From Frigidibacter sp. SD6-1 (GTDB lineage: Bacteria > Pseudomonadota > Alphaproteobacteria > Rhodobacterales > Rhodobacteraceae), in NCBI RefSeq assembly GCF_030143255.1, contig NZ_JARJNR010000007.1, positions 124,001-188,000 of the forward strand: DNA of 64,000 bases, given 5' to 3'. The notes below the pieces were generated by a model that did not search any database, was not told where the DNA came from, and worked only from the letters and a program-made list of their open reading frames with translations. This document shows positions 41,087-50,450 of the stretch, in pieces. A program made the position numbers and the translations under genes. Position 1 is the stretch's first letter. Every line of letters begins with the position of its first letter.

Positions 41087-42361
41087 ATGACAGCGCAGCG
41101 AGTCGGCCGCAAGCGGATGGGAACGGAAAAGGCCGGCTGCGGCCCGCTGATTCCACCCCTCTCCGAATCCGGTCGCCCGCTGCGCCAGCAGATATTCGAG
41201 CGGGTGCGTGCGGCAGGCTCGATGCCGCGCGTTCAGGTGGCGCGCGAACTGGCGATCAGCCCGGCGAGCGTCACGACCCTGACGTCGGAACTGATCGACC
41301 TCGGTCTGCTCGAGGAAACCACCGCCGGGGGCGGCGACGGCGGACGTGGCCGACCCGCCGTGGCCCTGGGCGTCCGGGCCGACGCGCATCACGTTGCCGG
41401 GATCAAGCTGTCGGACCGCGAACATACCGCCGTGATCGTCGATTTCGCCGGAAACCTGCTGGCCGATGTCGCCGTTCCGCGCCGTCCCGGACCGCTGGAG
41501 CTGGCGGCAATCGTGGAGTCGACAGAGACGCTGCTGGCTGAAGTCTGCGCCAAGGCAGGCGTCGATCGCGCCGCCCTGACGGCGGTTGGCCTCGGCGTAC
41601 CGGGCTTTGTCGATAGTCAAAGCGGCGTGGTCCACTGGTCGCCGATTCTCTCCGCGCGCGAAGTGCCGCTCGGTCAGGCGGTCGCCGCGCGCATCGGTCT
41701 CACTGTTCATGTCGACAATGATGCAAACCTCGTGACGCTGGCCGAGCTTTGGTTCGGCGCCGGGCGCAGGCTGTCGGATTTCGCTGTCGTCACCATCGAA
41801 CATGGCGTCGGAATGGGCCTTGTGCTCAACCACCGGATCTATCGCGGGGCGCAGGGCCTCGGGATGGAGCTTGGCCATACCAAGGTGCAGCTCGACGGCG
41901 CGCTCTGCCGCTGCGGCCAGCGCGGCTGCCTCGAGGCCTATGTCGCCGACTATGCGCTGGCGCGCGAGGCGACGACGGCACTGAACTGGGGCGGGCGCGA
42001 GGCCCAGCCGATGAACCAGCTTCTCGAAAGCCTTTACGATCATGCCAAGGCCGGCAACGGCGCGGCCCGGTCGATCTTTCACCGGGCGGGGCGCTATCTG
42101 GCGCTGGGCCTCGCCAACGTGATCAACCTTTTCGACCCCGAGCTGATCATCCTCTCGGGCGAACGGATGCGCTATGACTATCTCTACGCCAACGAAACGC
42201 TGGCAGAGATGCGGGCGATGGCGTTGAACACCGGCCAGCCCACGCCCAAGATCGAGATCCACGCCTGGGGCGATCTTCTGTGGGCGCATGGCGCGGCGGC
42301 GCTGGCACTGGCACAGGTCACAGAGAACATTCTCGGCGCGACCCGCGATCTGGCCGCCTGA
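41087..42361 (+). CDS. ROK family transcriptional regulator of xylose genes
   Basis: 424 residues. Winged helix at about 30-80 (VRAAGSMPRVQVARELAISP). The ROK domain has VGLGVPGFVDSQSGVV, DNDANLVTLAELWFGAG, GMELGHTK and the zinc motif LCRCGQRGCLEAY. Divergent position from xylF makes it the likely XylR repressor that senses xylose. GGGAGAAG precedes the ATG. The frame stays open 1.5 kb upstream through the antisense of xylF and xylH, which is rejected. Confidence 0.93.
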   Translation: MTAQRVGRKRMGTEKAGCGPLIPPLSESGRPLRQQIFERVRAAGSMPRVQVARELAISPASVTTLTSELIDLGLLEETTAGGGDGGRGRPAVALGVRADAHHVAGIKLSDREHTAVIVDFAGNLLADVAVPRRPGPLELAAIVESTETLLAEVCAKAGVDRAALTAVGLGVPGFVDSQSGVVHWSPILSAREVPLGQAVAARIGLTVHVDNDANLVTLAELWFGAGRRLSDFAVVTIEHGVGMGLVLNHRIYRGAQGLGMELGHTKVQLDGALCRCGQRGCLEAYVADYALAREATTALNWGGREAQPMNQLLESLYDHAKAGNGAARSIFHRAGRYLALGLANVINLFDPELIILSGERMRYDYLYANETLAEMRAMALNTGQPTPKIEIHAWGDLLWAHGAAALALAQVTENILGATRDLAA

Positions 42362-42373
42362 CCTGACATCACC

Positions 42374-42421
42374 GCCGGATTTCGTCACGAAATCCGGCCC
42401 GAAATCTTTCAAAGATTTCGG
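42374..42421. repeat. Tandem perfect hairpins after the ROK gene
   Basis: Hairpin 1, 42374-42398: GCCGGATTTCG-TCA-CGAAATCCGGC, 11-bp stem. Hairpin 2, 42399-42421: CCGAAATCTTT-C-AAAGATTTCGG, directly joined. No U-tract. They end the ROK transcript before the YihY gene. A similar set is at 59227-59296. Confidence 0.75.
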
Positions 42422-42489
42422 CACCGGCACGAAGCCCACGCACCGCCAAGGGCATTGGAGCCGCCCACGCCGGGCGCTATGGTCACGCC

Positions 42490-43344
42490 ATGGGCGATGA
42501 TGCGGCGAACAAGACGAACGATCCCGGCTTCCGGCAACTGGCCGCAGCCGTCTGGCAGGCACTGGACGAACGTCACCTCGGCCTCATCGCCGCGGGCGTC
42601 GCCTTCTATTCGATCTTCGCCATCTTCCCCGGCATGGCCGCGACCATCGCCATCTGGGGCATCTTCGCCGACCCGTCCGTCGTCTCTTCCTATATGGACG
42701 CGGTCCACGGGCTTATCCCGGACGAGGCCTACGCGCTGATCGCGGGTCAGCTGAACGGCCTGATCGGCGCCCATGCGGGCGGCTGGCACTGGGCGGCGCT
42801 TCTGCCGATCGCCATCGCGCTCTACTCCGTCCATTCGGCGGTGTCGGCCCTGATAGCCGGCATCAATGCCGTGCAGGCCCGCCGACACCGGCCGAGCCTG
42901 ATGCGCATCGCCGGGTCGGTGGCGCTGACGCTCTCGCTTCTCACGCTCATCCTCACCGCGCTCGCGCTTGCCGTCGCCGTGCCGCTCGCGCTCCGCTTCC
43001 TGCCGCTCGGCCCGGCCGAGGCGACGATCCTGCGCTTCTTTCCCTGGATCGTGCTCTTCCTTGCCGTCAAGGTGACGCTTGGCCTCTTCTACCGCTGGGG
43101 CGCGACGCGCGAGGGCGCGCGCCTCTCGTGGGTCTCGACCGGCAGCCTGGTCGCGGCCCTCCTCTGGGCGGCGGTTTCGTTCGCCTTCTCGCTCTATCTC
43201 GAGAACTTCAACAGCTACAACCGTATCTACGGCTCGATCGGCGCGGTGATCGCGCTGATGATGTGGCTTTATCTCTCCGCCTATATCGTGCTTTTCGGCG
43301 CCGTCCTGAACGCCGAGATCGCCCGCCTGAGGCGCCCTCAGTAA
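42490..43344 (+). CDS. YihY/BrkB family inner-membrane protein
   Basis: 284 residues with about six membrane helices. HLGLIAAGVAFYSIFAIFPG is the family start, and YRWGATREGARLSWVSTGSL and LENFNSYNRIYGSIGAVIAL are diagnostic. The family was misnamed ribonuclease BN; its true role is unknown. Its last seven bases overlap the tamB stop on the other strand. Confidence 0.9.
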   Translation: MGDDAANKTNDPGFRQLAAAVWQALDERHLGLIAAGVAFYSIFAIFPGMAATIAIWGIFADPSVVSSYMDAVHGLIPDEAYALIAGQLNGLIGAHAGGWHWAALLPIAIALYSVHSAVSALIAGINAVQARRHRPSLMRIAGSVALTLSLLTLILTALALAVAVPLALRFLPLGPAEATILRFFPWIVLFLAVKVTLGLFYRWGATREGARLSWVSTGSLVAALLWAAVSFAFSLYLENFNSYNRIYGSIGAVIALMMWLYLSAYIVLFGAVLNAEIARLRRPQ

Positions 43345-46300
43345 TCCTTGGTGAAAAAGACGCCCAGCCCGGTCTGGCCGTCGGTGCCGACGCTGCCTTT
43401 CAGCGTCAGGTCGCGGCTCAGGTCGATTTCGACCTCGACCTTGCTCTTGCCTTCCTGGCCGATCGAAACCTCGGAATAGGTCTTGTCCGACAGATATTTC
43501 CCCGCCTTCACTGCCGCCTTGCCGTCCTCGTCGGCGGTGATGTCAAGATCGTCAAGGCCAATGGACTTGCGCAGCTTGACCACCACACTTTCATCCGTCC
43601 GCCCGGTCAGCGTGGCAATCGCATCGGCAAGCTGCAGCAGCTGGAAAGTGGATATCTTCGATATGCTGTTGCCGAAGAGAAGTTCCGACAGGACCTCTTC
43701 CTCCGGCAGGCCGCTGGTCGAGGCGAAATGGATCTCGGGCCTGTTCGCCGGGCCTTCCAGCAGGATCGTGGTCGTCGAGCCGAACGTGTCGGCCAGGGCG
43801 GTGAACTCCACATAGGGAATGAAGGACCCCAGCAACTGGACGATCCCGCGGTCGAGAACGAAGCGCTTGCCCAGGATCGACAGGCGGCCGCGGATCAGCT
43901 CGAACTGGCCCGAGGGAATGACGGCGGCCGTCGTGCCGCCAAGACGCAGCGACCCGCCCATCTCGGCCTCAAGCCCGAGGCCACGCACGAAGATCCGCGC
44001 GGGCGCAGCGATGGTCAGATCGAGCCCGTAGACCGGCCCGCCGGAGGGCCCGCCGGAACCTGACGACCGTCGATCAAGCCCCGCGCGGCGACGGCTGGCG
44101 CGCACCTCGGCACTGTCGTTCACATGGCGGACATCAAGGTCGGCCGTGACCGATGAAAGCGCCGGAGAGAGACGAATTTCGCTTTCATGCACATCGACCC
44201 GCCCACCGATCACCGCGCCGCCGCCAAGCGGACCGTCGAGCGTCAGGCCGGCGCTGAGACGGGCCGAGAAAAGTGCCGGATCACTGAATGTCACGGAGTC
44301 GAGCGCAAGCGTCAGGTGCGATGCCGCCTCGGGCAAAAGCGCCAGATCGCCGCCAAGGCTGAACTGCCCCCCGCCCCGGACGGTGCCGCTGCCGGTAACC
44401 GCCGCCGACCCGCCCGCCAGCTCTGCGGCAAGCGAAATCCCTTCCAGAGCCAGATTGTCGGCAGGCGAGGACAGACGCGCGCCCGAAGTCGAAACGCGCC
44501 CGGACAGCGCCGCGAGCCCCGGCGTGCCGCGCAGCGCCAGATCGAACGCCACCCGGCCGTCGATGCTGCGCGGCGCGATGAAGCGGTTGAGTAGCGCAAG
44601 CTGCGCCTGCCCCGTCAGGGAAAGATCGCTGTCCGACAGATCGGCGGCGATCGCGCCCGCGACGCGCCCGCGCATGCCTCCCGGTCCGGCAAGCCCGAGG
44701 TCGAGGGCAACCTCGCCATCTCTCAGCGATGCGGTGCCCGTGGTGTCGAGCGGCCCCGAAAGCCCGGGCGCCAGCGCCGCGACATCGGCAATCCGCGCCG
44801 TGACGCTGTACTGCCCCGGATCGGTCTCCGCCAGATCGGCGGACAGAAGCGCGCTGTTCAACGTCAGCTTCGCCGGCGCGAAACCGCCGCCCGTCTCGAC
44901 CGCTTCGGCCATGACACTGGTCCGGCCCGCGAAAAGCGGCGCCAGAGACGGGCTGCCGGGCACGAGACCGTCGGCGGTGCCGGTCAGCCGCAGCCGACGC
45001 GATCCGTTCGGGCCGGAAAGATCGGCCTCGGCCGCGAGCGCGCCGGCGAAACCCGGCCCAAGCACCGAAAGATCGGGGAAATCCAGTTCGGCGCGCAGGC
45101 CGGTTTCTCGGGAATCCAGACGGCCCTGCGCCGAGAGCCGCAGATTGGCGGCGGTGACCTGCAAGTCCTCAAGCGTGATGCCCGCCTCGTTCCGCTGCGC
45201 CGTGACGCTTATGACCGACTGCCCGGCCAGGAGCCGGTCGGCCATCGGCTGATCCAGCGACAGGTTCTGTCCTGTCGCTGTCGCCCGCGCATCGAAGGCA
45301 CGCGACAGAAGGTTGGCGCGGCCCTCCACCGTCAGGTCCGCCGTGCCGCCAAGCTGTCGGCCCGCGAGGGCGGAGAACCGCGCCATGTCCGCAACCGCCA
45401 GCGACAGTTTCCCCCCGGCCGCGATGTCGAGCCCCTCGGTCGCCAGCTCGAGGTCGCCCCTGACCGCCATGTCGCCTGCCCGCAGGTCGAGGCCGGTCAG
45501 CCGCAAGGGCGCACCTTGCTGCCAACCAAGATCGAAGGCGCCGCTCAGCCGGTCGCCCAGCGGCTGTGCAAGGGCGGGATCGGCGGGCGCGAGATCGGTA
45601 GCATCAAGAGTGATGTGGCCGTCCAGACGCGCAGCGCCGGTCGCATCCGCCGCGACATCGGACAGTGTGCCCCGCCCTTCGAGCGTGACCGACCCGACGC
45701 CCACCGCGTCTGTCACCAGCCCCTCAAGCAAGCCCGTAAGCGCCCAGCGCTCACCGGCGGCCGCATCGTAGCGCAGCTTCAGGACGCCGTTCCTGACCGT
45801 CGCCTCCGACCCCGGCAGCTGCATCGGCCTGTTGTCGGGCAAGCCCAGCCGAACCGTCAGCACCGCCGCCAGCGGCAGGTTTTCGGCCGACAGGTTCAGC
45901 CGGCCCGAAACGCCGGTGCCCGCCGACTCGATGATTACGCGGCTGAGAGTCTTCTCGCCGCTGGGCAGCGTCATGCCATCGGCTTCCACCCGGGTTTCTC
46001 CGGCGAAGAAGGGGCGATATTCGGTCTGCAGCAGCGGCGAGATATCGCCCTGAAGGCGCGCGGCGAAGCTCCGCGCGCCTTTAGCTTCCGGGGGTGATTT
46101 CGTCTCTATATTGCCTGAAAACCGCGAAACACCAGCGGTCGACAGAACCAGATCGCTGCGAAAATCCGCCGCCCCGCCCGAGCCATGCAGCGCAAGCTGC
46201 AGCGAAGGCAGGCCGGGAAGATCGAGCATCCGCGCGGCGATCCCACCCTCGCCTTCCTTGACCAGAAGGTCGATGGTGCCGGTTTCCTCGGCGTTCGAAT

Positions 46301-46850
46301 AGGCGGCCTGCAAGGTCAGATCGCCCGCCCGCCCGTCGATCCGGTGAAGCGTCAGCGCACCGGTTCCCTCGCCGTTGGCGATTTGGCCCTGACCTGTCAC
46401 CGACACCCGCGCCTCCTCGCCCAGGACGGCGGCACCGATCCTGAGGTCGGCAGCCGAAAGTGCGCCGATGGAGACGGAAACCGGAAGCTCTGGCAGCTTG
46501 AAGGACCGCGCTTCGGCGGTCGTGCCCTCGCCTTTCGGGCTGCGGATCAGGTCGATCCGGGCCGCCGACAGTTCCGCGATCTCGACCCGGCCCGAGAGGA
46601 GCGCGGAACGGTTCCACTGGATCGCGCCATCCTCGATGCTGAGCCAGACGCCGTCGGCGTCGGCGATCGTCAGCCGCTCGAACGTCGCGCGTGACGACAG
46701 TGCGCCCGCGAAGCCGTCGATGGTCACGGTTCGCCCGGCACCCGACAGCTGACCCTCAAGCAGCCCGGTCAGGAAATCCTTGTCGCTTTCCTGCGCCCCG
46801 GCAACGGCGCCGGTCATCAGGAACATGAGGGCCAGGAACCAGCGCCGCAT
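43338..46850 (-). CDS. tamB: Translocation and assembly module protein TamB
   Basis: 1170 residues. N-terminal signal anchor (WFLALMFLMTGAVAGA), a long beta-rich periplasmic region, and the C-terminal DUF490 domain with RLSILGKRFVLDRGIVQ and SEVSIGQEGKSKVEVEID, ending TGLGVFFTKDY. TamB spans the periplasm and, with TamA, helps outer-membrane protein insertion or lipid transport. Starts at the tamA stop, so the pair is co-translated. Confidence 0.95.
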   Translation of the reverse strand: MRRWFLALMFLMTGAVAGAQESDKDFLTGLLEGQLSGAGRTVTIDGFAGALSSRATFERLTIADADGVWLSIEDGAIQWNRSALLSGRVEIAELSAARIDLIRSPKGEGTTAEARSFKLPELPVSVSIGALSAADLRIGAAVLGEEARVSVTGQGQIANGEGTGALTLHRIDGRAGDLTLQAAYSNAEETGTIDLLVKEGEGGIAARMLDLPGLPSLQLALHGSGGAADFRSDLVLSTAGVSRFSGNIETKSPPEAKGARSFAARLQGDISPLLQTEYRPFFAGETRVEADGMTLPSGEKTLSRVIIESAGTGVSGRLNLSAENLPLAAVLTVRLGLPDNRPMQLPGSEATVRNGVLKLRYDAAAGERWALTGLLEGLVTDAVGVGSVTLEGRGTLSDVAADATGAARLDGHITLDATDLAPADPALAQPLGDRLSGAFDLGWQQGAPLRLTGLDLRAGDMAVRGDLELATEGLDIAAGGKLSLAVADMARFSALAGRQLGGTADLTVEGRANLLSRAFDARATATGQNLSLDQPMADRLLAGQSVISVTAQRNEAGITLEDLQVTAANLRLSAQGRLDSRETGLRAELDFPDLSVLGPGFAGALAAEADLSGPNGSRRLRLTGTADGLVPGSPSLAPLFAGRTSVMAEAVETGGGFAPAKLTLNSALLSADLAETDPGQYSVTARIADVAALAPGLSGPLDTTGTASLRDGEVALDLGLAGPGGMRGRVAGAIAADLSDSDLSLTGQAQLALLNRFIAPRSIDGRVAFDLALRGTPGLAALSGRVSTSGARLSSPADNLALEGISLAAELAGGSAAVTGSGTVRGGGQFSLGGDLALLPEAASHLTLALDSVTFSDPALFSARLSAGLTLDGPLGGGAVIGGRVDVHESEIRLSPALSSVTADLDVRHVNDSAEVRASRRRAGLDRRSSGSGGPSGGPVYGLDLTIAAPARIFVRGLGLEAEMGGSLRLGGTTAAVIPSGQFELIRGRLSILGKRFVLDRGIVQLLGSFIPYVEFTALADTFGSTTTILLEGPANRPEIHFASTSGLPEEEVLSELLFGNSISKISTFQLLQLADAIATLTGRTDESVVVKLRKSIGLDDLDITADEDGKAAVKAGKYLSDKTYSEVSIGQEGKSKVEVEIDLSRDLTLKGSVGTDGQTGLGVFFTKDY

Positions 46851-48670
46851 CAGAAGGCCTGCCCGATGCCGACATAGACCTGCATCCCGTCGCCGGTCGA
46901 TCCGCTGACCGGGAAGGCCACGTCAAGCCGCACGGGGCCGAAGCCCGTATCATAGCGCAGGCCGAGGCCCGCGCCCGCCTGCCATTCGCCCGCGCCGCCG
47001 AACCATTCGGCATCGCTCACATAGCCTGCATCATAGAAGGCCACCGCGCCGATCCGCTCGTTGATCCGACCACGCAGCTCGCCCGACAAGGCGATCCGGC
47101 TGAGGCCGCCGGACAGATAACTCGACCCGCCCGCGACCGCCGGAACTCCGAGCGATTCGAACGGATGGCCGCGCACCGTGCCGCCGCCGCCGGAATAATA
47201 GAGATAGTCGGGCGAGGTATTGGCAAGCGACGTGCCAAGCGTCGTCGCCAGTTGCACCCGGCCCGCGAACACCAACTGGTCGCGCGCGCCGAACCCTTTG
47301 TAGTAGCGCGCGTCAGCTGACAGGCCGGTCCCGGAATCGGCGGTGCCGAAGCCCGCGAAGGGCGTGACGCTGCCCTTCAGATAGAACCCGTCAACCGGAT
47401 CGAGCTTGTCGCCGCGCCGGTCCCATTCCAGTGACACCGGCAGCGCCAGCAGGCGATAGTCGAAGCGGAAGGTCGTATCCTCGATCGAGGCGGTCTGGTA
47501 CGACAGCCCGGCTTCGAGCGTCAGAGTGTCGGTGACGGTGCGCGTCGCGCCAAGCCCGAAGGTCAGGCTGCGGATATCGAGGTCCGCGACCTCGGCCCGC
47601 TCGAACCGCGTTTCGGCAAAGACCGAACTGTCGGTGAAGGGCGTGCCGGGCCGGTCGATCCGGGCGCCAAGCTCATATTCGGTGAAACCCGCGTCGCCGT
47701 CGATGCCGTTGATCAGCCCGTCGAGCCTCAGCCGCTCGCCGCCGCCCAGAAGGTTGCGGTGCAGCCAGAAGGCCGACAGGCTGGCGCCGTCGCTTCCGTT
47801 CACCTCGGCACCGAAGCCGAAGCGGCGCAGCACCTCCTCGTCGAGCTCCAGCAGGATATCGAGCGTGCCGTCCGGGTTAGGCTCTGCCGCTTCGCGCACC
47901 GAGACGCTGCGGTAAATGCCGGTGCGGCGCAGGCGCGAGGCCATTTTTTCCAGCACTTCGGGGTCGAAGACCTGGCCTTCCTGGTAGCCCGCGATCTTCA
48001 CGACCCGGTGGCGGGGCAGGCGTTCGATCCCCTGTATGTCGAGCGCGCCGAAGGAAAGTCGCGGACCCGCGGCAAGCGTCAGGCGCGCGTCGATCAGGGT
48101 GGTCGCATGGTTGGCGGTGATGTCCTGACCCGCAACCCGCGCCTTGGCATAGCCAAGCTTCCGCCAGCCCGCGATTCCGGCCCCGGCCGCCTCGCTGATG
48201 GCGGTGGCGCGGGCGATCTGTCCGTCGCGGTAGCCGGGCGGCAGGTCGGTGCCCGGCGCATAGGGCGCCATCCGCGCGGCACCGAACCGGAAGGGCGGAC
48301 CGGGCGTGACGGTTATGCTGACATGGTCGATGCGCGCTGGCGCATCAAGCAGCGGGATATCCGCCGCCTCGCGGCCGTCGATCCGGATGTGGATCACGCC
48401 GGCGTAATAGCCTTCGGCATAAAGCGCCTGTGTCAGACGGGCATAATCGCTCGATGCCGCCGCAAGGATGTCCTGCGGGTCGGTCGTGCCCTCCCGCCCC
48501 GCCGCAACGAGAAGCGAGGCCGACATCAGGGCGCGCGTCAACGCCTTGTCGGCACCGGGAGCAGAGAAGCCGATCATTTCTTCGTCCGCCAGGCCGCCGG
48601 TCGGGATCACCGCCGGAAACCCCGCGACGGCGAGGCATAGGCAGGCGGAAAAGACAGCAGCGCGACGCAA
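46850..48670 (-). CDS. tamA: Outer-membrane assembly protein TamA
   Basis: 606 residues. Signal peptide (MRRAAVFSACLCLAVAGFPA), POTRA domains with the middle around YQEGQVFDPEVLEKMASRLR, and a C-terminal Omp85 barrel with YYSGGGGTVRGHPFESLG (the VRGY-type motif as VRGH). It ends in Phe (GIGQAF), normal for barrel proteins. Immediately precedes tamB. Confidence 0.94.
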   Translation of the reverse strand: MRRAAVFSACLCLAVAGFPAVIPTGGLADEEMIGFSAPGADKALTRALMSASLLVAAGREGTTDPQDILAAASSDYARLTQALYAEGYYAGVIHIRIDGREAADIPLLDAPARIDHVSITVTPGPPFRFGAARMAPYAPGTDLPPGYRDGQIARATAISEAAGAGIAGWRKLGYAKARVAGQDITANHATTLIDARLTLAAGPRLSFGALDIQGIERLPRHRVVKIAGYQEGQVFDPEVLEKMASRLRRTGIYRSVSVREAAEPNPDGTLDILLELDEEVLRRFGFGAEVNGSDGASLSAFWLHRNLLGGGERLRLDGLINGIDGDAGFTEYELGARIDRPGTPFTDSSVFAETRFERAEVADLDIRSLTFGLGATRTVTDTLTLEAGLSYQTASIEDTTFRFDYRLLALPVSLEWDRRGDKLDPVDGFYLKGSVTPFAGFGTADSGTGLSADARYYKGFGARDQLVFAGRVQLATTLGTSLANTSPDYLYYSGGGGTVRGHPFESLGVPAVAGGSSYLSGGLSRIALSGELRGRINERIGAVAFYDAGYVSDAEWFGGAGEWQAGAGLGLRYDTGFGPVRLDVAFPVSGSTGDGMQVYVGIGQAF

Positions 48671-48777
48671 CTTGAACCCCGGGTTACAGCACTCCCATTC
48701 CTTGCCGCAAACTGGACCGGATTGCCAGTAACAGTGCTGAGGGACGGCGCCTATCGGCCCAACGCCGGAAAGTTTGC

Positions 48778-49299
48778 TCAGTTCCCGAAGATTTCGGCGA
48801 AATGATCGCGCAGGTAGATTCTCAGCCAGGGCGTGAAAGCCTCGGGTGCCGTATCAATCAGAACCGCAAGACCCGCAACCGGTTCCCACCGGCATTGCAT
48901 CACTTCGGCCGGATCGGGCGTGAGAGCAGGCTTTTGGTCGAGGGTTGCGCGAAAGACCTCGACAACCTCATGCTCCACCATGCCCGCGCCCACATCGGCG
49001 CGATATTCGACCGTTCCGCAATGGACAAGATCGCCGACCTCCACCCCCAGCTCCTCGCGCACCCGGCGGCGGGCGCAGGCCTCGGGCGTTTCCTGCCAGT
49101 GCGGATGGGTGCAGCAGCTGTTCGCCCACAGGCCGGGCGTGTGATATTTGCCCAGCGCCCGGCGCTGCAAGAGAACCTCTTCGCCCACCGTCAGGAAAAC
49201 GGACACCGCCGGATGGCAGAGGCCACGGCGGTGCACGTCGATCTTGTCATGCGGCGAGAGCACCCCGCCCTCCCAGGCGGCGATCGGGGCGCCCGGCAT
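48778..49299 (-). CDS. idi: Isopentenyl-diphosphate delta-isomerase, type I
   Basis: 173 residues, Nudix fold. The active-site Cys is in WANSCCTHPHW; metal ligands in the RRRVREELGVEVGDL Nudix helix and in EHEVVEVFRA. It interconverts IPP and DMAPP for isoprenoids. In phototrophic relatives idi often sits with carotenoid or bacteriochlorophyll genes; here it is three bases downstream of secB. Confidence 0.95.
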   Translation of the reverse strand: MPGAPIAAWEGGVLSPHDKIDVHRRGLCHPAVSVFLTVGEEVLLQRRALGKYHTPGLWANSCCTHPHWQETPEACARRRVREELGVEVGDLVHCGTVEYRADVGAGMVEHEVVEVFRATLDQKPALTPDPAEVMQCRWEPVAGLAVLIDTAPEAFTPWLRIYLRDHFAEIFGN

Positions 49300-49302
49300 G
49301 GA

Positions 49303-49806
49303 TCAGGACAGGGTCGGGGTTTCGGCCGTCTGCTGCGCCGCGCGGCGCTGGGCCTCTTGCCGGTAAAGCGCCAGGAAATCGATCTGGTCGAGATTGAGCG
49401 GCGGGAAGCCGCCGTCGCGCGTCACGTCCGAGATGATGCGGCGGATGAAGGGGAACAGCATCCGCGGGCATTCGATCATCAGGAACGGATGCATCTGTTC
49501 GTCCGGCACGCCCTCGACCTGGAAAATCCCGCCATAATCGATCTCGAGGATGAAGAGCGGCGCCTGATCGGCCTTGTTGGTCGAGGTCGCCTTGATCTTC
49601 ACATAGACCTCGAACTGGTGCGCCACGCTGCGCGCACGGCCGTCGAGGCTGACCTGGACCTGAATGTCGGGCTGGACGTCGCTGGACGAAATCCCCTTCT
49701 GCGCCACCACATTCTCGAACGAAAGGTCGCGAATGAACTGGCCGAGGACCTGAAGTTTCGGCTGCTGGGGATCCTGCGGCGCGGCGCCGTTGCCGAGATC
49801 GGACAT
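49303..49806 (-). CDS. secB: Protein-export chaperone SecB
   Basis: 167 residues. VLGQFIRDLSFENVVAQKG and IDYGGIFQVEGVPDEQMHPF, then LIECPRMLFPFIRRIISDVT with GGFPPLNLDQIDFLALY, are the SecB core. It keeps preproteins unfolded and hands them to SecA. AAGGAGAC lies before the ATG. Confidence 0.97.
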   Translation of the reverse strand: MSDLGNGAAPQDPQQPKLQVLGQFIRDLSFENVVAQKGISSSDVQPDIQVQVSLDGRARSVAHQFEVYVKIKATSTNKADQAPLFILEIDYGGIFQVEGVPDEQMHPFLMIECPRMLFPFIRRIISDVTRDGGFPPLNLDQIDFLALYRQEAQRRAAQQTAETPTLS

Positions 49807-49858
49807 GGCTGTCTCCTTGAAACTGTTTTGGCCGCTCTATCAGCTTGCAGGCGAAGCC

Positions 49859-50344
49859 TCAATGCCGCGTCCAGCCCGAAGGCGGAATGCCGGGACTGTC
49901 TGGGGGAATTTCGTAGAAGTCGCCGTCGACCACATCCGGGCGCGACCCCGGCCGGTCCGAAAACGCGTCACGGGGCTGCGGGCGCGCAACATTCAGTATC
50001 TGCATCCGGCTGGCGACACGCGCCAGAATGGCGGCGCGCACCGGGCGGATCAGCAGGGCGATGCCGATCATGTCGGTGAAGAAACCGGGGGTCAGCAGCA
50101 GGAGCCCGGCGAACAGGATCATCAGACCATGCGCGAAAGGTTCGGTAGGGTCACGCAGCTCGCTCATCGAGCGTTGCAGGTCCGCAAGCGCGCCAAGCCC
50201 CTGCTCGCGCACCAGCCATGATCCGCTGATGGCCGTCAGAAGCACCAGTGCGAGTGTCGGCCAGAGCCCGATCAGCCCGCCAACCTGGATGAACAGCGCG
50301 ATCTCGATGATCGGGACCGCGACGAAAAGCGCAAAAAGCCACAT
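49859..50344 (-). CDS. fxsA: FxsA family membrane protein
   Basis: 161 residues. IIEIALFIQVGGLIGLWPTL and ISGSWLVREQGLGALADLQ are the FxsA signature, with FAGLLLLTPGFFTDMIGIAL as the last membrane pair. In E. coli it relieves F-plasmid exclusion of phage T7; the normal role is unknown. The ATG at 50344 has GAGGAA upstream; the longer frame crosses into the divergent Tim44-like gene and is rejected. Confidence 0.9.
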   Translation of the reverse strand: MWLFALFVAVPIIEIALFIQVGGLIGLWPTLALVLLTAISGSWLVREQGLGALADLQRSMSELRDPTEPFAHGLMILFAGLLLLTPGFFTDMIGIALLIRPVRAAILARVASRMQILNVARPQPRDAFSDRPGSRPDVVDGDFYEIPPDSPGIPPSGWTRH

Positions 50345-50450
50345 ATTTCCTCGTATCCGGCCCAAGGTGGACTTGGCCTGACCGCTCACATACATAAGTA
50401 GGAAGCAAGATGTTACCAACCCCGTCCGGTCTACGGGCGAAGGAAAGCCC

